DNA from: Kuschelorhynchus macadamiae
Lineage: Eukaryota; Arthropoda; Insecta; Coleoptera; Curculionidae
Length of the DNA: 64,000 bases
Assembly: GCA_030620095.1 (NCBI GenBank)
Contig: JAUTXW010002192.1
Coordinates: forward strand, 124,001 to 188,000
Direction: 5' to 3'
Below the pieces are notes generated by a model, which was not told where the DNA came from, did no database searches, and saw only the letters and a program-made list of their open reading frames with translations. Positions within the stretch are counted from its first letter, which is position 1. The number at the start of each line of letters is the position of its first letter. Positions 54,780-64,000 of this stretch are shown here, one piece after another. The position numbers and the translations under genes are program-made.

Positions 54780-55870
54780 ATCACTACATCTTCATTATCA
54801 TAAGATGAAGACTCGCTGATAGTCTTCCTCTTGGCAAGTTCTACCTTTCGTTTTGGTGTACCTTTTTTATTTCTTTTCTTTGCTGGTTCATCACGTTCTG
54901 GTGTAACAGTCGCTATTGTAGATATTTTTCATTTGGGACTTCTATTAATTAATTTTCTCTCAAGCGCTTTTGGATATTCCTTAACTCGATGACGAAACGA
55001 GGCTTTCCTTGGGTTGGGACACGTCAAGATTTGTTGAACTGTTTGACGACCCAGCAATTGGCGATTCTTCTTGTACCAAGGTTGTGGATTTTCTTTCTGG
55101 CGATTTTATTCTGTCTGTAACATCGGAACACATAAAATCTACCTCAGAGAAAAAAATTTTGTCGATCTAATATTGGTCGACGTTGCAGCTTTGTCCCAAG
55201 CTTTAGTACAGATTTCCAGTATATTATAAATCGATAAACTTTTACCAGAGTGCGATAACATCCAGTCATCGGCTCCTTGATTAAAACACTTTTTGAATGG
55301 AAGAAAAACAGTTCTATCCAAAGGCTGTAATTTATTTGACGTATGAGGGGTAAAATTAGGATTTTAATACTGTTCTCTCTATAATAATCAATATCGTCTC
55401 CTGAAAGAACTTATTTGTGGTTATCCATTATGAGCATAACTTTATTGTCATTAGAACAACAAACATTTGCAACAAAATTCTCTAAAACCTTTGTAAAATT
55501 TCGCTTGTCAACCACTAGAGCACCGTACTCGGCTGAAACACCATGTAACATTTTATGAGGGTCAAACTTAATTCTGGGAAAAACCCAAACCGGCGTAAAG
55601 GCAGTCCCATTTGCTCCAAATCCCCCTTGGGTTATCAGTTCTTCTCTCTCGTGAGAAGTGACCTGTCCAACTTTAGGTGCAATCACTTTCTGAATTTTCT
55701 GAACAGTGGTTACTCCAGTTTCTCCCAGGTTGAATATGTCAGATGCTACAAATGTCTGTTTAAGACAATTTTGGAATTCTCCAACAGTGGTTTTAATAAA
55801 ACTTGATATTCGGGCGAAACTTGTGGCTTCTGGCTTCTTTATGGAAAGATTCGACTGCCTCGTCATAAAT
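54780..55870 (-). pseudogene. pogo/Tigger-like (DDE_1) transposase remnant
   Basis: The minus strand reads NLSIKKPEATSFARISSFIK, then IFNLGETGVTTVQKIQKVI (normally N.DETG; the first catalytic Asp is Gly here), then VWVFPRIKFDPHKMLHG, then VMLIMDNHK (second Asp intact; 55866..55411). After a gap come LDRTVFLPFKKCFNQGADDW and KSLSIYNILEICTKAWDKA (55321..55139), the block that follows LQPLD in this family, and a hydrophilic tail with stops. The lost catalytic residue, stops and a deletion make it inactive. The family also has domesticated host genes, but these lesions argue against that. Confidence 0.82.
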
Positions 55871-55989
55871 CCTGTAAACTAATCTCTGTCTGTTAAAACA
55901 ATTTCTTAAATATTGCTTCAGTGAGACTTCGTCACGGTATCAATGTATCTAGTTTTTTTTACGTAAAGAGATAGAGAATAGAAAATCTA

Positions 55990-57245
55990 GTTGACAAAAC
56001 ATCTTCTGTTCCATATTTTAGAAGGGAGGGTTTGGACACTTTTCCAAATCCTAAGGGAGAGTTTAGACAGATGTAAGATGATAAAAACAAATCTAAATCT
56101 TACCTTTAAACGATCAAATCACAAACGAATTGAAATTCTCATACAAAATATGTGTTAACCACTTTTTTATACCAATCAGATATTACATCAGACAAACACA
56201 AAATCAAAAAAATGCTGCACTGACCAAATACATCGACTTTTTCGCTTCGAGTCAAGACAGGAAGTAAGTAACGATTAAGCTAAAGCAATGTTGTCTCATA
56301 TAGTCGCCCTCGTGCTTTGATATTAGGCGGGAAATTTGAACGTATCCAATGCCTCCCACTGTCGAAACCTTCCGACTCCAAACCGCTATCCCCTATGACG
56401 TAAAAAAAAATTAAATGTAAAAATTTCTTGGTGTACTATAACTTTTTTAATTATTTTATTTTCATGCTTACAGGGTGTTTATATTGCTTTGATCAAATAT
56501 CAACTTTCTTATTTTAAATGGAACATTCTGTATATTTACAGATATTTTAGTAGATATTCTAAACGCAAACCTCATAATATATAATAGTATGGACCTCAGA
56601 TGCTATGTTTCTGATATATTGGAATTTATCTTCAGGGTTTGTTCTTTACTTAAAATGATGAAACTTACACACTTATAACGATTTTTAAAATTAATGTCCG
56701 CTTGTGCTGAAAAGTTTACAAGTCTATGTATTATCTAGTTTCACGTATTCATTTTTTCAAGCAAAAAAAATAAGGCAGTGTTGCCAAGTTTTAGAATTGG
56801 ATGATTTTCTTATTTATTTTAAATGTATATTATTTTAAATTTAGATAGAACATTTAAAGACGAATTCAACGATACATAATACCATGAATTTAGGAAACAA
56901 CGTTTCTTATTGACGATTATCTTCAGAAAGTTTTATTTTTTATGCGAACACTTATGAAAAGCGTATCAACATCAGATATATAATCTGAGTGAATAAAATA
57001 TAACACTTTTTTGTCTTCTATCACCTAGCAAGCACCAGTGAACTAGATAAATTGAATAAAAACCGTAATTACTTAATATAATGGAAATTACTTAAAGAAT
57101 AAAAAATTAAACGGTAAACGGCTTATTGTTTATACGATAGTTAGCCATGGCTAACGTTTAAGGCCAACTGTGCTAATTTAAGTGGATTTTATTAGAAAGT
57201 AAAATAAACGTTATATATTTTTACTCGCATTACTTTTTAAAGAGA
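55990..57245. other. No gene recognised
   Basis: AT-rich. A word acagggtgtttat near 56472 is typical of transposon ends; no partner was confirmed. Confidence 0.4.
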
Positions 57246-57249
57246 ATTT

Positions 57250-58231
57250 TATGAAAACGTTTTTTTTAATTGGTTTAAATCTTATCTCGGGAATAGGCAA
57301 CAATTTGTAAGGGCAAATGGTTAGGATTCTGATTGTAAATTGAATAAACGTGGAGTCCCTCAAGGTTCGGTCTTGGGACCTATTCTTTTTGTGTTATACA
57401 TTAATGATATCACCAACCAAAAAATTACTGGAAGAATCTCTCTCTTTGCTCACGACACAAGCATAACATGGAGTGATTTTGATACAACGTCTTTACATTC
57501 TAATATTTCCAACGACCTAGTTATGATTAAGGCTTGGTCTGATTCCAATCTGCTTTGCTTTAATGTGGATAAAACGGTGGCCTTATTTTATAAGGGGACT
57601 TTACAACCACTTCAGCTACTTAACAGCAATATTACATACGTTGAGTCGGTTAACTTCCTGGGTTTGAATATAAATAACAACCTAAAATGGTCTAAGCATA
57701 TTGACACCTTAACTAAAAAACTTTCTACCGCCTGCTTTGCAATTCAATCAGTTTTAAAAGAACTGGACGTGTCTTCTGCCATACTTACTTATTTCTCTCT
57801 ATTCGAATCCCATGTCCGCTATAGCCTTCCCTTTTGGGGCTGCTGTACCATCGAGCAATTTCTTAGTATTTTTAGGCTACCAAAGAGAGCAATCCGCTAA
57901 TTGCTTGGTCTAAATAATAGAGCGCACTGCCAATACTATTTCAAAAAACATGAAATATTAACAGTTCCTGCATTACTTATTTTGATAAGAAAACATATAA
58001 GCACATTCCCGAAAAGGCCACAACACGTATATCCTACCAGAAACTCTAGGCATGACACAGAATTAATAAAAAAAAACAATTATTTACAACGCTATAAAAC
58101 TTAACAATCATCTTCCAGAATATTTAAAAACATTCCCTATGTTTGCACTTTTCCGAAAAAAAACCAAAGCGTACCTCATTGAAAGACCTTTTTACTGCGT
58201 TATTGATTTTTATAATGAACAATGTCATTAA
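57250..58231 (+). pseudogene. LINE (non-LTR) reverse transcriptase 3' remnant, 5'-truncated
   Basis: Begins within the RT domain (WFKSYL.GNRQQFVRANG, one stop), then the open stretch 57340..57900 with RGVPQGSVLGPILFVLYIND and LFAHDTSI in place of FADDTS, so a catalytic Asp is lost. NVDKTVALFY and VNFLGLNINNNLKWSKHID are the usual thumb phrases. After a stop (57898-57900) it continues with LGLNNRAHCQYYFKKHEILT, and after a shift LNNHLPEYLKTFPMFALFRK to the stop at 58229-58231. Order and spacing are those of Jockey/CR1-type LINEs; the clade is not certain. Confidence 0.82.
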
Positions 58232-58739
58232 AATGTTTTTTATTTGCTTGTTTACTTAAATCATGTTGCTGCAAGGCATTTGAAAATATTTTATAAGGAA
58301 TGAACTGTCTAATAGTCCGTTAAAATTAATTATTTTTGTTACATATTAGATTAAAGTTATACATTTTCTTTTTTTTTTTCTAATACACTTTAATTACTAT
58401 ATTAGTTCAGTACAATTTTTGTTTAACTTCACTTATTTTGCTTGTATAACAATAACAAAATAGAGTTTAAAGTCGCGTAATTTTAATTTCAATGTCATCG
58501 AAAATATTCACCTCGCATATGTATTGTTTATTTCCTTTTACTAGGTCACTTGGATTCATTCACTGCTTTACGGCAATGTTGACTTCTAAATTCATGGCAT
58601 TATGTACCGTTAAATGCATCTCTCATTGTCTTATTTACATAAAATAATAAAAAATTGTGAAAAGTCAAACCCTGGCAACACTGTCGTATTTCTTGTCTTT
58701 GAAAAATTGAATACTTGAAATTAAAAAATACACTAGATA

Positions 58740-58992
58740 TACTTTGGCGCCAGCAGATATCTAAAAATAATTTAAGTTTGTTAGTTACATCACTTTAAAT
58801 AACCGGTGAGTCATTTAACTTGAAACAGTGATTTATCTTAAAAACGATGCCTTCTAGAAAAAAATGTTTCATATAAAATTTGTTTGGTCTCGAGGGGAAA
58901 ACAAAATGGCAGTACCGGTTTTTGACCTTGATCTTCATTTAATGTTATTTAGGTCAACTTCTTTTTTTAACGAGACACCCTGTATATTATTT
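58740..58992 (-). mobile_element. Possible terminal fragment of a DNA transposon
   Basis: Reading inward from tacagggtgtctcgttaaaa (minus strand at 58992), the sequence includes ggtcaaaaaccggtactgcc and resembles terminal regions of Tc1/mariner-like insect elements. No transposase or second end is seen. Confidence 0.35.
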
Positions 58993-59510
58993 TATTTTTG
59001 AATTCTTCGTAAAACTCTAAACATAGTTTATATATAATATTCTTTACCTAAATGCAACAATTCTTTTTAAAATATTGACGTTCCAAACATGATATTTTCA
59101 CCAATTTAACTAGCTGTACAATGTAAACGGTTTGAATCTGGGGCAAAACAGATTGCACATTCCTATCTTATTTCTTTAATTATCTGTCGTATGAGACCAA
59201 CTTCCATTTAAACCGTAAGTTGGCCTTCTGAGGTAGATAATTAGAAACTAAGACTGGAAAGTGTAAGCCGTTTTGCTTCGATTCAAATCGTTTAGATTTT
59301 ACAGCTAGTCAAAAGTGTTCAAAGTATCAAATTTCAAAGTTCAATACTTTAAAAACTATTGAATTTAGATGTAGAACAATATATATAAACTGTTTAGAAT
59401 TTTACGTAGAATTCAAAAATAAAATAATATACAGTAATCCTACTAGCATTTAAAAAAGCACCCATAAAAAACATTGCTTTTATCATACCACCTAAAAGCC
59501 TTCTTGAAAC
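58993..59510. other. No gene recognised
   Basis: AT-rich DNA. A block at 59100-59300 (gtttgaatctggggcaaaac and gccgttttgcttcgattcaa) forms a weak inverted pair. Confidence 0.35.
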
Positions 59511-59514
59511 TATT

Positions 59515-60125
59515 TTTACTTCCCTCGTAAAAGGGAAGTATTGTAATCGTGAAAAAATCACTCTTGGATATTTTTTCAGATCTTTCAGGGTCCCTAGATG
59601 CCGAAAAACATGTTTTCTCAATTTCGTCGGTCTGTTTGTCTGTCTGTCTGTCTGTTCGCGGCATAGCTAAAAAACTTTTTGCCCCATTGACTTAAAATTT
59701 TGGTCAAAAACTACTGGTCATATGAGAATGACCTGGCAACATTTTCGTAAAAATCCATTATGGCGGAACAAAATGGCGACCTAATGAAATATTAAATAAT
59801 TTATTACTAGAGAACTACTTATCCAGTTTATTTTAAATTGTGTACAAAAATCAAGTGCTAGGCAAGAATTAACTGGAAAAATTTTGGTGCGAATCCAAGA
59901 TGGCGAAACAAAATGGCGGCAAAATAAAATGTTTCTAATATTGAAAAAAATCAGCCTTTTACATATCTCTTTGTTTAAGCGTTTCTAAATGCCAAGTACT
60001 GTGTTTTCTGAGTTCCGTCGGTCTGTCTGTCTGTCTGTCCGTAGAGCTCAAGAACTGAGAAGTGATATAAACTGATATGAATTCAATACGGCGGAAAAGA
60101 ATGGCAGTGCGTCACTGTAAAAACT
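59515..60125 (+). repeat. TGGCGG dispersed repeat, partial copy (R1h)
   Basis: Perfect head hairpin acttccc-tcgtaaaa-gggaagt at 59519, head with tctgtctgtctgtctg, then units such as tggcggaacaaaatggcgac (59763). A second head block at 59960-60045 shows that it is composite. Confidence 0.75.
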
Positions 60126-60142
60126 ACTTATTCAATTTATTA

Positions 60143-61172
60143 CTTCCCTAGCAAAAGAGAAGTACGATAATCGGAAAAAAATCACCCTTCGAGAGTTTTT
60201 CAGATCTTTACGTTTCACGGTACCTAGATGCCGAAAAATATGTTTTCTCAATTCCGTCGGTCTGTCTGTCTGTCGGTCTGACTCTTTGCGGCATAGATAA
60301 AAAACTACTTACCCGATTGACTTCAAATTATCTTCAAAAATTAAAGGTCATATGAGGATCACTTGGTAACATTTTGTTAAAAATCCAGTATGGCGAAAGA
60401 AAATGGCTGCTTAATAAAATATTAAAAAAATTATTACTAAAAGACTACTTATTCAATTTACTTCAAATTTTGTAAAAAAATCAACTGCTATGAAGAAATT
60501 AACTCGTAAAATTTTTGTACGAATCCAAGTTGGCGAAACAATGGATTGATTTCAAATTTTATGCAATAATTAATTTTGGAGATGAGCTGGTAAAACTCTG
60601 GTAAGAATTCAAGATGGCGGAACAAAATGGCGTCCAATAATCATATCAAGTGTTATATAAGAATGAAAAGGTAGCATTTTGATATGAATCCAAGATAGCA
60701 AAACATGGCGGCCTAATAAAATATTTAAAAAGCATTGCAAGCATTCATCGTGGTATAGAGACAAACTAGTAAATTTGTGGTACGAATTCAAGATTCAATT
60801 TAAAAATGGCGATCAAATAAAGTATTAAAAAATCAACGTAAAAAAATCTTATTCGATCGACTTTAAGATTTGCACAAAAATTAAATGTGGTACAGAGATC
60901 AACTGGTACGATTTCAACATGACAGAACAAAATTGCGATGTGTCACTGTAAAAACTGCTTTAAATTATGCTCAAAAATCAACCGTCGCGTAAGTAGAAAC
61001 TTGTAAAATTTTGGAATCCAAAATGTTGGAACAAAATAGTCTCTAATAAAAAAAATATATATTGCTAAATGATTATTTACCGAATTAAATTGGGTCATAC
61101 TTTTCCCTTTTTCTAATAAAGAGAAAGATTCATAAAAAGGCAAGTTGCGGGCAAAGGAAAGTTACCAATTTT
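60143..61172 (+). repeat. TGGCGG dispersed repeat, complete-looking copy (R1i)
   Basis: Starts with acttccctagcaaaagagaagt, then the head, then about six internal units, and ends with gggcaaaggaaagttacc. It directly follows the previous copy in the same orientation. Confidence 0.78.
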
Positions 61173-61174
61173 TA

Positions 61175-62470
61175 AACCTAGGTATTGTATGTGCTTCTTG
61201 GGGGAATTTGTTATAATAGATGGTGACCCTTTTAGTTCAAATCCACTGAATCTCGGGCTTAATTAATACAATAAGAATAGTAACATATTTACCACGAAAA
61301 AACGCATGCTTTAGCGAAGCCAGAAATATTTTAGTTATTCCTAATAATTGATAAGTAGTTTATTTTCTTTAAATTGAAATATAGGTATATTATCAACAGA
61401 ATGGCAAATGGTTGTTTTAATATTGAATTTGAGAGGAAGCTGGAAAAATTACAGATAATATATAATATCTCGGAGTATTCGAACGAAAAATGACAACACA
61501 GGAAATCAAAATCCACCGATAAGATTTGAAGTGTGGTATTGTTTAACGTTTAACTCGGTTAATTTAATGTCATGGTATTTGATGCGTGAGGAACAAATAT
61601 ATATATTTAGTTTAATTGGATTATATATTACTCATCCATTGTATTTTTTGTAAATATATAATTGCTTGATCACAGTCACCCCAGACCTACGTCATAGTAT
61701 CAAGCTTAAGATTTTTTCTATAGATGTGTACTAGTAGGTTGGAAAGTATGGGTATTAGCTAGCTTGAGTTAGTTGAGCTTTGGCAGGTAACAGCTAGCTG
61801 AGAGGTAAAAAAAATAAATTATCAAAGTATTAGAGACTATCAGTTGGTATTGCCAAACGCTTTCCGAAGGTCCTAGCTTTTTGTCAGACGCTTTAAAGTA
61901 TAATAAATAATCGGTGGAACTATGTCATAGTATCAAGGCTAAATTTGATATATGTTACTCGAAAGACTATTCTATAATATATTTATTATAAGCAGCCAGA
62001 CCGATCCGAAGAGTCTAGCGTCCCCCCAGATACGGTAAAGGGTCTGCTGTATGTTGAGTCCGAGTGATTGATCGCTTCGGCTACCTTCGGCTAATATTTC
62101 AATGTTCGGCAAATAATCGGCTAGCCTAAGGTACACGCTCCCAAATAAAAATTATTATTATTTTATTTTTATTTAGATGAATTCTTGACATCTAATTTAA
62201 GACAGTCTCTACAGTTGCGCTTTTGAGAAATGCAGATTTATTTTATTACTGAAAAACACCTTCCATCTACAGCTAGTGAAAAATTATTTAATTTAGCTGG
62301 CCAAATTTATGCTTACAGAAGAATCTCCATATAATATAAAACTTTTTATTTTAATTTTAGTTATCCACTTTTATGATCTTTAGTTATTTTATAATTATAG
62401 CTTATATACATATAGTTTATGATTTGAGTTTATTGTTTTTTATTCACTAGAAGCTAGAATGTTATTTGTT
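61175..62470. other. No gene recognised
   Basis: Includes a GC-richer patch at about 61990-62140 (ccagaccgatccgaagagtc ... cgcttcggctaccttcggct) that folds locally but matches no RNA I recognise. A phrase catagtatcaag recurs at 61695 and 61926. Confidence 0.4.
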
Positions 62471-62473
62471 TTT

Positions 62474-62830
62474 ACTTTCCTTGTTAGAGGAAAGTATTTT
62501 AATCGTAAAATATCTCTAGGTGCCGAAAAACATAATTTCCCAATTCCCTTGGTCTGTCTGTCTCTCTATTCGTTGCTTAGCTTATCCGATTCGCTTAAAA
62601 TTTTGGTAAAAAATTAAGGGTTATATGGGGATTATATGGTAACATTTTGGTAAAAATCCAATATTATGGAGGAACAAAATGGGGGCCTCATAAAATGTTA
62701 AAAGAAATATTACTAAAAAATCACTAATCTAATCTACCTCAAATTTTGTATCAAAATCAAGTATGAGATAATTGATAATCATTTCCTGAGGATTCATTAC
62801 GGGAAAACAAAATGGCATCCTAACTAATAC
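62474..62830 (+). repeat. TGGCGG dispersed repeat, short copy (R1j)
   Basis: Head hairpin actttccttgttagaggaaagt, a short head, and two internal units. The tail is absent. Confidence 0.65.
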
Positions 62831-62864
62831 TTTTAATTTTAACATCAAATTTTTAAAAACTGAA

Positions 62865-62990
62865 TTCAATACCAAAAAAAGAGAAATTTATGAAACAATT
62901 GAAATTAAAAGAAACAACCGAGCTATTGTTAAGACTAAAAAAGATTTTAATTCTCATAACAAATTCTGTTTTAATCTAAATGTAACGTAA
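62865..62990 (+). pseudogene. Possible Penelope-like C-terminal scrap
   Basis: EFNTKKREIYETIEIKRNNR resembles the ..KRxI.E.IEI.. end of GIY-YIG domains in Penelope-type proteins. No GIY-YIG core is seen, so this is tentative. Confidence 0.3.
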
Positions 62991-63252
62991 ATGACCATAT
63001 AATAAAGTATTCCTAAAAAAATTAAAAATATAATGTTATACATAAATCAAAATATTGTTTGTACTCTTAAAAATTAAAAAAATATAAATAAAATTTTATC
63101 TCAAAAATAATGAAAAAAAAATTTTATAACAAGGAAACATTTGCGCCTATTAGAGAATGGAATCTCCTATATATATTATAACTCTCCAAATTGTTTTCAA
63201 TTACATAGGGTGAGTCTAGAGGGTAGGGTTTCTGATTTCCCTAGTTTTTTGT

Positions 63253-63308
63253 ATTCCCGGGAGCTGGGAATATATATTTTTCGTTCCCTGGATTTTCGGA
63301 AATCCAGG
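63253..63308. repeat. Two adjacent short hairpins
   Basis: ATTCCC-gggagct-GGGAAT (63253-63271) and CCTGGATTT-TCGG-AAATCCAGG (63287-63308), both perfectly paired. Confidence 0.7.
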
Positions 63309-63589
63309 AAAATATTTTTGTTTTAATAAGAAAAAATCATAATATTGTACATTGCCATATCTGTAGTAAAGATTATTATATCTCACCACAAGTATAAATC
63401 TCTGAAGAATACCTTGAACGTAACAAAAAGAAAGTTTTCAACAAACGATATTTTTATTATTAGAAAACAGTTACACTTCACATCACAAAACAAAATGCAT
63501 TAAGATATCTGTTAAATAAAACAAATGTAAATACTTAAAGTTAGAACTCAATCTAAATAACAAACGTCCATACCGTAATTAATAATATA

Positions 63590-63780
63590 TATAATTACAA
63601 AATTGAGATACAAAATATAATTATTAATAGGTTTTATACTAGAATTTAAAAATAATATAAAATCTCAGTCCTCATTCCTGTTATGTTCTGATCCTGATCA
63701 ATTTTACCTTCGTTAGTGTATTACTGGTAAAATTGCAATAACGATTTCTCAATACTAATTTTTAAGGGAGAACTGCACGC
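63590..63780 (-). other. Block similar to the 3' flank of P450 gene C
   Basis: Colinear with about 50590-50740: both hold gagata.aaaatat..ttatta, taatataaaatct.agtcc, gt.tattactg, cgattt and ctaattt.taa.gg in order. In gene C this is the DNA just past the stop codon, so it probably marks the 3' flank of another minus-strand P450 copy beyond the right edge. Confidence 0.5.
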
Positions 63781-64000
63781 AAAAAGTGAAAAACCAGCGA
63801 CAAGGTCTAGTCGAATTGAAAGTAAGATGAAAAGGTACCTACGCATTAAAAAAAACTTCCTGCAAGTCCGACCTCAAAAAAATGTGTTATGTATAGGTAA
63901 TTTAAATTACATTTCGGTTGAAAATGGGTTCAAAAGGGTTCACGCGCTGCAGAAATACAAAGACATGAGTACGATTTACCATTTCAAATTTTGCAGTTAC
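63781..64000. other. No gene recognised
   Basis: The similarity to gene C's 3' flank stops here and no P450 last-exon sequence follows. The composition changes at gggagaactgcacgcaaaaa, which could be the edge of an insertion. Confidence 0.35.

Noticed and set aside
61990..62140. GC-richer patch considered as a tRNA or SINE head
   Set aside because: No cloverleaf, GTTCRANNC box or acceptor-stem pairing could be drawn.

Overview
This window is AT-rich, intron-containing, repeat-dense nuclear DNA of an insect. The only host genes I recognise are cytochrome P450s of the CYP6 type (CYP3 clan). The gene style and the mobile-element mix suit a beetle, but the order is an inference. No rRNA, tRNA, CRISPR or bacterial-style operon was seen.

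Host genes, all on the minus strand, form a local P450 cluster. Gene A (12330..6410) and gene C (53915..50852) each assemble into an intact 506-codon protein from three exons of identical length (1105, 252 and 164 nt) with canonical splice sites. Between them lies pseudogene B (about 16699..15945), a frameshifted copy that has lost its 3' half. A block at 63.59-63.78 kb resembles the 3' flank of gene C, suggesting a further copy whose coding part lies beyond the right edge.

The rest is mostly mobile DNA. From left to right: a dispersed repeat family (here the TGGCGG repeat) with hairpin ends and degenerate internal units; a LINE RNase H remnant inside gene A's last intron; a Tc1/mariner-like element with ~395-bp inverted repeats (13.1-15.3 kb); Penelope-like (PLE) scraps at 17.4, 25.7 and 40.4 kb; a broken copy of an arthropod multicopy gene (23.26-21.65 kb) head to head with a Mutator-like transposase fragment (23.4 kb); a three-unit tandem repeat (23.9-25.5 kb); a foldback-type inverted-repeat element (26.9-29.4 kb); pogo-like and hAT remnants (33.2-34.7 kb); a Harbinger-like MITE (37.4 kb); Jockey-type RT remnants (41 and 57 kb); a second Tc1/mariner-like element (49.0-50.3 kb); and a pogo/Tigger-like transposase remnant (54.8-55.9 kb).

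The most striking part is a nearly complete Penelope-like element (44.4-48.2 kb). It has a reverse transcriptase, a GIY-YIG endonuclease, a terminal pseudo-LTR carrying a TATA/Inr promoter, a hammerhead-ribozyme-like fold and an inverted 5' arm. This copy and a shorter one at 31.1-31.9 kb meet long (TA)n arrays at every end. Stem II of the hammerhead-like fold shows a compensatory base-pair change between the two copies.
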